Shown: positions 8,490 to 15,608 of the stretch, in pieces
Numbering within the stretch: position 1 is the stretch's first letter
Layout of the letters: every line of letters starts with the position of its first letter
Assembly (NCBI GenBank): GCA_030065055.1
Contig: JASJDS010000066.1
Location: 1-40,410, forward strand
Origin: Calothrix sp. MO_192.B10
Lineage (GTDB): Bacteria; Cyanobacteriota; Cyanobacteriia; Cyanobacteriales; Nostocaceae
Direction: 5' to 3'
DNA length: 40,410 bases
The notes under the pieces: model-generated
The model's database searches: none
What the model was told of the DNA's origin: nothing
Seen by the model: only the letters and a program-made list of their open reading frames with translations
Translations under genes and position numbers: made by a program

Positions 8490-9143
8490 ATGCCCACACC
8501 GCCAAAAAAATGTTTGCTATATCACCGAGGATTAGTACCATACATAGAGGCGCATCAATGGCAGCGTAAGCTACTAGGCGATCGCATTCAAGATCCCAGC
8601 TTAGATGATGTACTGATATTATTGGAACATCCAAATGTTTATACCCTAGGGCGTGGAGCCAGTGAGGACTTCCTCAAGTTCGATGTGCAAAACAGTGATT
8701 ACGAAGTACATCGTGTGGAGCGTGGCGGCGAAGTGACTTACCATTGTCCTGGACAATTGGTAGGGTATCCCATATTAAATTTGCAACATTACCGCAAAGA
8801 TTTGCACTGGTACTTGCGGCAGCTAGAAGAAGTGTTAATTCGGGTACTAGGAATTTATGGACTTCCGGGGGAACGCCTACCTGGTTTTACAGGTGTTTGG
8901 TTAGAAGGACGTAAAGTAGCTGCGATTGGGATTAAAGTCAGTCGTTGGATTACCATGCACGGCTTTGCATTGAATATTTGTTCCGATATGACCGGCTTTG
9001 GAAGAATTATACCCTGTGGCATTGCTGATAAGCCAGTAGGTAGTTTAGCAATGTGGATTCCAGGGATTACAGTGGATGAAGTTCGTCCCCTAGTTGCACG
9101 TTCCTTTGCAGAAGTATTCAATCTGGAATTCGTAGAACCTTAG
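8490..9143 (+). CDS. lipB: Octanoyl-[ACP]:protein N-octanoyltransferase LipB
   Basis: A 217-residue enzyme that moves octanoate from acyl carrier protein to the lipoyl domains of 2-oxoacid dehydrogenases and GcvH, the first step of lipoate synthesis. The LipB signature '[19 protein letters not shown]' spans residues 77-95. The conserved Lys149 is in '[10 protein letters not shown]', and the acyl-thioester Cys176 is in 'IPCGI'. The length is normal. The start ATG follows an AT-rich stretch with no clear ribosome site. The gene is monocistronic and is followed by the palindrome at 9294-9324. No lipA is present in the window. Confidence 0.96.
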   Translation: MPTPPKKCLLYHRGLVPYIEAHQWQRKLLGDRIQDPSLDDVLILLEHPNVYTLGRGASEDFLKFDVQNSDYEVHRVERGGEVTYHCPGQLVGYPILNLQHYRKDLHWYLRQLEEVLIRVLGIYGLPGERLPGFTGVWLEGRKVAAIGIKVSRWITMHGFALNICSDMTGFGRIIPCGIADKPVGSLAMWIPGITVDEVRPLVARSFAEVFNLEFVEP

Positions 9144-9293
9144 AACTGGATGCCGCGCTCCTTCACTCATCACCTCTTTCAAGGCAGGAGGCAGGAGGCA
9201 GAAGGGAAGAGAATTTGACTTGTTTGTTCCATTCATAGCCAGGGGATTTAATTCTTTATTACTTATTACTATTAGACTTCTGGTGGAAAAGAA

Positions 9294-9324
9294 TGTAGAG
9301 ACGTAGCAATGCTACGTCTCTACA
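9294..9324. repeat. 31-bp palindrome 'tgtagagacgtagca...'
   Basis: Two perfect 15-bp arms, TGTAGAGACGTAGCA and TGCTACGTCTCTACA, are separated by one base. It belongs to the same palindrome family as 6826-6851 and sits in the convergent space after lipB. Confidence 0.75.
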
Positions 9325-9381
9325 AGGGTTTTGGCGTTCCGCATATTTAATTTCCAACAGAGGTCTATTACTTATTACTTA

Positions 9382-9882
9382 TTACTTCATCATCTCATCT
9401 TGTACATCTTGGGATAATTGTAAAGCTTCGTTAAGTAACTTAGTGTACTCACTACCTTCTGCTTGTATTTGTAATGCTTGCACGGGAGTTAAACTACTGG
9501 CTAATAATTCCTGATTGCGAGCTAGAAAAGCACGGTTTTTACGTAAAATATGCTCTGTTTTCAAAGCACCGACTAAATTTTCTCTGGTATTTTGCAAGGT
9601 TGTCATCAACTTTTCTTGGTCAGTAAAGCTGATATCTTCATTTCCTGCGGCTATGAGTTCTTGCTTAATTTCTACCGCCTTGACAACAGCATTGTACTTA
9701 TCAATCTCATCCAACAGATTTCTCTGGCGCTTCCGCAACCACTTCCACTTGATTAAGTAACCTAAAGGAATTAATCCCCAACCCAGAAGTAATATTTGTT
9801 CCAGATGTAGAGCGATTTGTAAACCAAGTGCAGTGGGAGGTGCTTGTAATTTATGATACGCACTCAAATCGCGAACTGACAA
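9382..9882 (-). CDS. Unknown protein with one membrane helix and coiled coil; N-terminus probably lost by frameshift
   Basis: 166 codons from a TTG at 9882. I do not recognise a named family. A hydrophobic segment at about residues 18-45 ('LGLQIALHLEQILLLGWGLI') is followed by a basic stop and a long helical, charged region that could form a coiled coil. This frame has a stop just upstream, but another frame encodes 26 more residues starting MQADLQQLYITKDD and ending GVSDSLR at a TGA that overlaps this TTG region. Removing 13 bp (agcttgcgctgac) would join GVSD to LSVRDL in frame. So the reading here is probably the body of a broken or variant gene; a sequencing or assembly error is also possible. 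Confidence 0.5.
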   Translation of the reverse strand: MSVRDLSAYHKLQAPPTALGLQIALHLEQILLLGWGLIPLGYLIKWKWLRKRQRNLLDEIDKYNAVVKAVEIKQELIAAGNEDISFTDQEKLMTTLQNTRENLVGALKTEHILRKNRAFLARNQELLASSLTPVQALQIQAEGSEYTKLLNEALQLSQDVQDEMMK

Positions 9883-9883
9883 G

Positions 9884-9964
9884 TCAGCGCAAGCTATCGC
9901 TCACACCAGCAATATTTTTTACATCGTCCTTGGTGATATACAGTTGTTGTAAATCGGCTTGCAT
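9884..9964 (-). pseudogene. Detached N-terminal codons of the 9382-9882 gene
   Basis: ATG at 9964 opens a 26-codon frame (MQADLQQLYITKDDVKNIAG, then VSDSLR) ending at TGA next to the TTG of the downstream frame. It reads like a natural N-terminus of the larger protein, displaced by a 13-bp insertion. There is no clear ribosome site. The TnpB element lies just beyond. Confidence 0.4.
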
Positions 9965-10178
9965 ATTTGTGGGTTGATAAATTTGGGCTTAACTATCTTA
10001 AATGCAAAAAGAGGACTCCCGCTACACCGATAGGTTACGCGCTTCGCGCACGCTGCGCGAGAGCGGTGAGATGAATTTTTGCCAACAATTAAACCGACCA
10101 ACGGGAAACGACTTACATACATTGATAGTCTGTGTAGATTGCTTTAAAATCAGGAAAGCATTAACAGAGGTCGAACCA

Positions 10179-11447
10179 ATGCTTACTTTGACTTACGAGT
10201 ACAAGCTAATTCCTGATAATCAGCAAATTGAGGCAATAGAACATACCTTAGATGTTTGCCGTTCTGTTTGGAATTATGCTTTACGAGAACGTAAGGATTG
10301 GTTAAACTCTCGAAAATCACCTGTTAATGCTTGCTCACTAGAACAGGAATATATCATCCCTGCTGATATCCCTAATCCTAATTATCACAATCAAGCCAAA
10401 GCACTAACAGAAGCTAAGAAAGCTAATCAAAGGCTTAAATCAGTTAATGCTCAAGTCTTACAGCAGGTCTTAAGAACCTTAGATAGAGCTTTTGTTGATA
10501 TGCAGTCTAAAAAATTAGGGTTTCCACGGTTCAAAAACAAGTATCGGATGCGTTCTTATGTGTATCCTCAAATGCTCAAAGATTGTGTTAAAGGTAATCA
10601 AATAAAATTACCACAATTAGGATGGGTAAAGTTTAGGAAATCAAGGGATATTCCTGATGGCTTTGAGTTAAAACAAGCCCGAATAGTGAGAAGAGCATCA
10701 GGTTATTTCTTGATGCTTTCAATGCAATTAGATGTGAATATTCCAGATGTTGACTTTCAGGGACATTCTTTAGGAATAGACTTAGGCTTAGATAAATTCT
10801 TAGCTACTTCTGATGGTGAACTTGTAGAAAGACCAAGATTCTTAAATCAACTACACCGTAAGCTGAAATTGCTACAACGTAGATTGAAAAATAAGCAAAA
10901 AGGGTCTAATAATCGTCACAAGTTAAACCAAAAGATAGCTAGATTACATCAAAAGATTTCTGAGACTCGTAAAGACTGGCATTTTAAGTTAGCTCATCAC
11001 CTTTGTGACCAAGCACAATCAATCTTTGTTGAGGATATTGATTTTCGGTCATGGGGTAGAGGGATGCTATCTAAACAGTGTTTAGATGCTGCTTTTGGAC
11101 AATTTGCAACCATTCTCAAATGGGTAGGATGGAAACGGGATGTATTTGTTGGCGAAGTTGACAAGAATTACACCTCGCAAATATGTCCTAATTGTGGTTT
11201 ATATACAGGCAAAAAAACTCTTGATGTTAGAGAACATAATTGTCCTGAATGTGGGTATAAAACCCATCGAGATATAGCGGCTGCACAAGTCATCAGAAAT
11301 AGAGGAATAGAAGCAAATGCGCTAGGGCATAGCGTGTTAGAAAATGCCTGTGGAGATGGTCTGACGGGGGCTTTGCCTAGTCAAGAATCTGTGAAGCAGG
11401 AAATCTTAAATGCGAGTTTAAGAATCCCCCGTCACAGCGTAGCTTGA
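10179..11447 (+). CDS. tnpB: TnpB RNA-guided nuclease of an IS200/IS605 (IS1341-type) element
   Basis: 422 residues. The order is an N-terminal helix-turn-helix/REC-like part (about 1-190), a split RuvC nuclease and a zinc ribbon. The catalytic set is intact: Asp201 in 'GIDLGLDKF', Glu285 in 'FVEDIDF' and Asp365 in 'THRDIAAA'. Zinc ligands are Cys336, Cys339, Cys355 and Cys358. TnpB proteins cut DNA guided by an omega/reRNA made from the element's right end and help keep the element in place. The start at 10179 is chosen because 'MLTLTYEYKLIP' is the usual N-terminus and AGAGG lies eight bases upstream; an open frame runs back to 10002 but encodes repeat-like sequence. No tnpA is adjacent, so any movement would need a transposase elsewhere. 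Confidence 0.93.
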   Translation: MLTLTYEYKLIPDNQQIEAIEHTLDVCRSVWNYALRERKDWLNSRKSPVNACSLEQEYIIPADIPNPNYHNQAKALTEAKKANQRLKSVNAQVLQQVLRTLDRAFVDMQSKKLGFPRFKNKYRMRSYVYPQMLKDCVKGNQIKLPQLGWVKFRKSRDIPDGFELKQARIVRRASGYFLMLSMQLDVNIPDVDFQGHSLGIDLGLDKFLATSDGELVERPRFLNQLHRKLKLLQRRLKNKQKGSNNRHKLNQKIARLHQKISETRKDWHFKLAHHLCDQAQSIFVEDIDFRSWGRGMLSKQCLDAAFGQFATILKWVGWKRDVFVGEVDKNYTSQICPNCGLYTGKKTLDVREHNCPECGYKTHRDIAAAQVIRNRGIEANALGHSVLENACGDGLTGALPSQESVKQEILNASLRIPRHSVA

Positions 11448-11464
11448 CGGTGGGAGTATGTCAA
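11300..11464 (+). ncRNA. Predicted omega/reRNA and right end of the TnpB element
   Basis: In this family the guide RNA overlaps the 3' end of tnpB and runs to the element's right end. Here CCCCGTCA and TGACGGTGGG form a hairpin around the stop codon (11427-11454), and the sequence closes with 'gggagtatgtcaa', which resembles right ends of cyanobacterial IS1341-type elements. The 5' boundary given is a guess; the 3' boundary near 11464 is approximate. Confidence 0.4.
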
Positions 11465-11696
11465 ATCCCTATTTTATTCATTAGCCAAAAGCGATCGTAT
11501 AATTTAGTTGCTTTAATCAATATATTGCATCAACAAAGGCTTGCGATTTTTTGCCTAATTATTAAATGATTCCGCACTTCATACAAAATTCTGGTTGGGA
11601 ACCAAGGTGATATTGCAAGATAATTTTAAATTGCTGAGAATATGTTGAAATTGTTAAAACTAGAGTAATGGTATTAGCTATATAAAGGCAGAAAAT

Positions 11697-11981
11697 ATGA
11701 ATATCCAACTCAAACCCGAACACGAGCAATTTATTCAAGCACAAATCGCTACAGGTAAATATGAAAATCCTGAAGAAGTAGTTGATATAGCATTTCGACT
11801 GCTAGAAAAGTTAAACGCTGAATATACTCAATGGATAGAAGAAACCCGTCAAAAAGTTGATGTTGCGATTGCAGAACTTGAACGTGGTGAAGGTTTAGAT
11901 AGAGAAACTGTAGTGATGGAGATATTAGAAAGATTTCAAAAAGCCCGTGAAACACCTGAATCGCCAACGGTATCCTTCTAG
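11697..11981 (+). CDS. ParD/CC2985-like antitoxin, no partner toxin
   Basis: 94 residues. The N-terminal strand 'MNIQLKPEHEQFIQAQIATG' and the following helix 'YENPEEVVDIAFRLLEKL' are those of ribbon-helix-helix ParD-family antitoxins, which bind their own promoter and neutralise a ParE-type toxin. The C-terminal helix, rich in Glu and Arg, would be the toxin-binding arm. No ParE or RelE ORF follows; downstream is repeat DNA. It is therefore an orphan antitoxin or the remains of a toxin-antitoxin pair. The start has a weak AAGG about nine bases upstream. Confidence 0.7.
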   Translation: MNIQLKPEHEQFIQAQIATGKYENPEEVVDIAFRLLEKLNAEYTQWIEETRQKVDVAIAELERGEGLDRETVVMEILERFQKARETPESPTVSF

Positions 11982-12466
11982 GGTATTGGTTTTGATGAGT
12001 TGGATAAGTCTTCAGTTTTGCAACCTACCAAGCTACACAACTCTTAAAAGAATTTAGAATTTAGAATTTAGAATTTAGAATTTAAACCCCATCCATCTTG
12101 AAATCTGGAGTTTTCATGTAGGTTGGGTTGAAGAATGAAACCCAACGATAGCAATGATTCCGTTGGGTTACGCTATCGCTAGCCCAACCTACAACAATTA
12201 CTCCGCGACCCTACCTAGGGGAGGGAAAAGCATATTTTTTCTGTAGGGTGCGTGACGCTGCGAGAATATTTGAACGTAGCAATCAGGCTTGTAAGCTCAC
12301 GCACCAATCACCAATTGTGACAATTGCATAAGTCCTGATTTCAAAAAAAATTTTGTTCGCTTTTAGCGGCTCCTTTAGGAGCATCGCTCCGCGACCCTAC
12401 CTAGGGGAGGGAAAAGTGAAGAAGTGTAAAGGGCTAAAGGGCTAAAGTGTAAAGGGGAAGGAGCCC
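11982..12466. repeat. Intergenic repeat cluster
   Basis: No gene is seen. Contents: a 7-bp tandem array (agaattt) at about 12050-12083; a fragment of the 186-bp element at about 12084-12115; the second palindromic 'gtaggttgggttga' copy at 12118-12192; a perfect 30-bp direct repeat beginning ctccgcgaccctaccta at 12201-12230 and 12387-12416; and a 'cataagtcctga' element end near 12327. No DGR template repeat or reverse transcriptase is present here, although it lies right after the variable end of the kinase-FGE gene. Confidence 0.75.
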
Positions 12467-15244
12467 TCACACAAGAACTACAACTACCCGAAAACCGATA
12501 ACGTCGCCGCGGCCGCCGGGGATATTGAAGAAGCGGTTGGCACTGCGACAGCCCTCCGGAATGTCGACCCAAGAACCACCGCGCAGCAACCGAAAATCAT
12601 TATCATTCCCACTTACCCAAGCACTCCCATTTGTGGGTGCGCCATTATAGTTTTTGTCCCAAGTATCTTGACACCATTCCCACACATTGCCATGCATATC
12701 GTATAAACCAAAAGCATTAGGTGGAAAAGTTCCCACATCTGTAGTTTCTTTCCGGTATTTCCCTTGGGGTGCAGAAGCGTATGTATAATTCCTGTCGTAG
12801 TTAACTAAATCAGTAGTAATCGTCTCCCCAAAGTAAAAAGGTGTAGTTGTACCCGCACGACAAGCATATTCCCATTCTGCTTCACTGGGTAATCTGTAAG
12901 TACGTCCTGTCTTTTCACTCAGCTTGTTGCAAAACTCCACTGCATCATTCCAAGATACCCTTTCTACGGGTCGCTTTTCTCCTTTAAAATTAGAAGGATT
13001 TTTACCCATAATTGCTTGATACTGTGCTTGGGTGACTTCATACCTCCCCATAAAGAACCCAGGAACCGTAACTTGACGCTGTGGTCCTTCATCGTCATCT
13101 CTCCCTGCTTCCCCTGCTGGAGAACCCATAGTAAAGGTTCCTCCTGGTATCTGTACCATCTCTAAGGTGACACCATACCCCAAATCTTCAGCAAAGTGTT
13201 TCGCGTTTAACTTCCTAGGGTTGGTAATTCCTCCCTTACTATCTACCGTCACAGTTTCAAAGTCTAAGCTTTGCAACAATAAATTGGACTTTGTGGAGAT
13301 TTTCGTGACAGGAGATGGTGGGCTGGGCGAGAAGTCGGGTTTTTTGGAAAAACCCGACTTCTGTGGAGTTGACGAAGCATCTGTAATTAACTTACCCGCA
13401 ACAACTGTTACACCCAAACCAGCACCCATCCAGCCCACAGTTTGGATAAATTTCCGACGTGACGGGCTGATAGGTGTTTGTTGCTTCTTAATTTGTGGTT
13501 GGGGGTTATTGACTTGCTGATTCTGATTGATTGCTGGTGAAGGGATGGTATTTCCTAGCTTAGGAGTTGATGGCTGAGGAATTACTGGCTTAGGAGTTGG
13601 TGGTTGGGGAATAACTACTGGTTCCTTCAATAACTCCAACCATGACTGCATGGTTTGGGGACGATTTTCTGGTTCCAACTCCATCCCTTTCAGTATTGCA
13701 TCATTTACCCTACGGCTAATACTGGGATTAATACTCCTTGGTGAATCCAACACCACCCCACTAACTCTATTTATGGCTGGATGGGGTAGATGTTTCGTTA
13801 CCAAAAAATACAATGTCGCAGCTAAAGCATAAACATCTGTATAAGCACCCCGCTTTGCCACAGTTTGATATTGTTCAATGGGTGCGAAACAACCGGAAAG
13901 ATAGGGAGTATGCAACCTGGTTTCACTGGGGGTAAATTCCCGTGCAATGCCAAAGTCAATTAACACCGCTTCTCGCTTACCTGCACGCACAATAATATTT
14001 GCTGGTTTTACATCCCGATGCAACAACCCATTATTGTGAACTACCGTTAGTGCTGCTCCAATTTGGCGAATATATTCTACTGCTTCCCCTTCCGACAACA
14101 CAGCCCCATTCACAACCCTATCAGCCAGGTTTTCCCCCTCAATATATTCCATTACCATGCACCAAAGCTTCCCTTCTTGGAAGACTTCACGAACTTTGAC
14201 AACATGGGGATGGTTGCACTTCGCTAACTTTACCGCCTCGTTGAGAAAATCCTGTTGAAGTTTGGCAAAATCAGCACGCTTTTGTACCTTTTCATTCAAG
14301 GTTTTGATCACAACCCGTCGGTTATATTCATCTGTGGCTAAATAAGTAATGCCAAAACCACCTTGAGCAATATCTCTTTCAATGGTGTATTTCCCATTTT
14401 GTAATTCATGTCCCCCTTGCCAAATTGCCGGTTCTTCAACCAGCAACTCCAACCATGACTGCATAGTTTGGGGACGGTTTTCCGGTTCCAACTCCATCCC
14501 CTTGAGGATTGCTTGGTTTAATTCATGGCTGATACTAGAATTATGCTCCTGGGGGGAAACCAATGGCATATTATAGGCTTTGCGCTGAAAGGATTCCGTT
14601 GGTCTTTTCCCCGTGATTGCGTAGTATAGGGAAGCTGCGAGTGAATAAACATCAACATAGGGTTTTCTATCTCCCCGCATTTGTTCGTGGGGTGCAAACC
14701 CCGGATTACCAAAGAACCTGGAACTTACGGTTGTGGGCATTGTTTCACCTGCAATGCCAAAGTCAATTAATACAGCTTTGCCATCCTGCTGAATCATCAT
14801 ATTACCAGGATGGGCATCTCGATGGACTAATCCGGCTTGGTGGACTACTTTTAATGCATCACCAATTTGAGTGATATATTGCAAAGCCTCTTCTATGGGC
14901 AATGCTCCTCTACGTTGTACCAGGTTAAATAGACTCTCTCCCTGGACAAAATCCATTACCAAGCAGTAAACACCACCCTCATGAAATAAATCCCTCACCC
15001 GGACAATATTCGGGTGCTGTGTTTGGGAAAGCCTTTCTAATCGTTGTCCTTCGTTGATAAACCGCTTGATGTAACTAGCATATTCTGGGTCATTTTTCAA
15101 GCTTTCATTGGGTGTTTTAATCACCACAAAGTTATTCAGTATGGAGTGTCGCGCTTTGTAAGTGATACCAAATCCACCTTGTCCAAGCACCTGCTCAATA
15201 ACATACTTACCACCTTGTAATTGCTGCCCAGATGCCCAAACCAT
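12467..15244 (-). CDS. Double Ser/Thr kinase with Tat-like membrane anchor and C-terminal FGE-sulfatase (C-type-lectin fold) domain
   Basis: 925 residues in four parts. Kinase 1 (about 13-275) has Lys43, DFG at 161-163 and an unusual catalytic loop HRDAHPGN (141-148) with His in place of the usual Lys. Kinase 2 (about 286-560) is canonical, with Lys314, HRDVKPAN (409-416) and DFG (430-432). A Pro-rich linker leads to 'SRRKFIQ' (595-601) and a hydrophobic helix, which look like an internal twin-arginine signal-anchor. The FGE-sulfatase/SUMF1 domain (about 665-925) shows 'MVQIPGGTFTMGS', 'RLPSEAEWEYACRAG', 'GNVWEWCQDTW' and 'RLLRGGSW'. Such a layout suggests a sensor with a cytoplasmic kinase and an external ligand-binding domain. 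The last 30 codons look like a DGR variable region. A repeat hairpin encodes residues 628-638. The start ATG at 15244 matches the usual MVW... beginning. Confidence 0.88.
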   Translation of the reverse strand: MVWASGQQLQGGKYVIEQVLGQGGFGITYKARHSILNNFVVIKTPNESLKNDPEYASYIKRFINEGQRLERLSQTQHPNIVRVRDLFHEGGVYCLVMDFVQGESLFNLVQRRGALPIEEALQYITQIGDALKVVHQAGLVHRDAHPGNMMIQQDGKAVLIDFGIAGETMPTTVSSRFFGNPGFAPHEQMRGDRKPYVDVYSLAASLYYAITGKRPTESFQRKAYNMPLVSPQEHNSSISHELNQAILKGMELEPENRPQTMQSWLELLVEEPAIWQGGHELQNGKYTIERDIAQGGFGITYLATDEYNRRVVIKTLNEKVQKRADFAKLQQDFLNEAVKLAKCNHPHVVKVREVFQEGKLWCMVMEYIEGENLADRVVNGAVLSEGEAVEYIRQIGAALTVVHNNGLLHRDVKPANIIVRAGKREAVLIDFGIAREFTPSETRLHTPYLSGCFAPIEQYQTVAKRGAYTDVYALAATLYFLVTKHLPHPAINRVSGVVLDSPRSINPSISRRVNDAILKGMELEPENRPQTMQSWLELLKEPVVIPQPPTPKPVIPQPSTPKLGNTIPSPAINQNQQVNNPQPQIKKQQTPISPSRRKFIQTVGWMGAGLGVTVVAGKLITDASSTPQKSGFSKKPDFSPSPPSPVTKISTKSNLLLQSLDFETVTVDSKGGITNPRKLNAKHFAEDLGYGVTLEMVQIPGGTFTMGSPAGEAGRDDDEGPQRQVTVPGFFMGRYEVTQAQYQAIMGKNPSNFKGEKRPVERVSWNDAVEFCNKLSEKTGRTYRLPSEAEWEYACRAGTTTPFYFGETITTDLVNYDRNYTYASAPQGKYRKETTDVGTFPPNAFGLYDMHGNVWEWCQDTWDKNYNGAPTNGSAWVSGNDNDFRLLRGGSWVDIPEGCRSANRFFNIPGGRGDVIGFRVVVVLV
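12488..12571 (-). other. Putative DGR variable region at the end of the FGE domain
   Basis: Between the fixed words GGSW and GFRVV, the codons at typical variable positions (V, D, I, G, then F, F, N, then G, G, G, D, V) all end in C or T, as expected if they derive from AAC/AAT codons of a template repeat by adenine mutagenesis; one codon (gag) does not fit. The fixed words 'CRSANR' and 'IGFRVV' sit where cyanobacterial DGR targets have them. The stretch is much richer in G+C than its surroundings. No template repeat or reverse transcriptase is in this window. Confidence 0.6.
13330..13362. repeat. 33-bp perfect hairpin repeat inside the kinase gene
   Basis: AGAAGTCGGGTTTTT, loop tgg, then AAAAACCCGACTTCT: a 15-bp perfect stem. 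The same cccgacttct word forms an inverted pair in the intergenic DNA at 4433-4488. It is translated in frame (about residues 628-638) just after the membrane anchor, in the linker before the FGE domain. Confidence 0.8.
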
Positions 15245-15608
15245 CCGTTTTTTTGACTAAGGGACGTTGGATATGATTATGGCAAAAATACCCCTATTCG
15301 GCAATTGTACTTAATAGTCTGTTAATCTTCTTTCTCCAAATAACCTCCGGTTATCTTATTGCTGAGGGCACGGCGTGTTTAATATTTTTGGCAATCCGGT
15401 TATCTTATCGCTGAGGGCACGGCGTGTTTAATATTGTTGGCAATCCGGTTATCTTATCGGTGCCGTGCCCCTACCCACTTCTTCTAAGATACTACGATAA
15501 TTATAAGCATTGAACCGGACATGATATAACCGGATAGACACAATTATTCAGGAGGCAGACAGAACACCTACCCCCATCATAATCATTCATGAGACCCATC
15601 CCCAGCCA
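15245..15608. repeat. Intergenic space with 49-bp tandem repeat
   Basis: A 49-bp unit beginning ccggttatcttat and containing gggcacggcgtgtttaatatt starts at 15347 and 15396, with a partial third unit at 15445. The array ends in 'ggtgccgtgcccctac', the reverse complement of its own gggcacggc word, so it belongs to the same family as the 186-bp elements at 3.2 and 28.8 kb. No gene is seen. The kinase-FGE promoter must lie at the left edge. Confidence 0.75.

Noticed and set aside
10002-10178. In-frame 59-codon extension of TnpB
   Set aside because: It encodes GC-rich repeat sequence (cttcgcgcacgctgcgcgag) and unrelated residues; the ribosome site and family N-terminus support ATG 10179.
12467-15244. 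Complete diversity-generating retroelement
   Set aside because: Only a variable-region-like end is visible; no reverse transcriptase, accessory protein or template repeat was found in the window.
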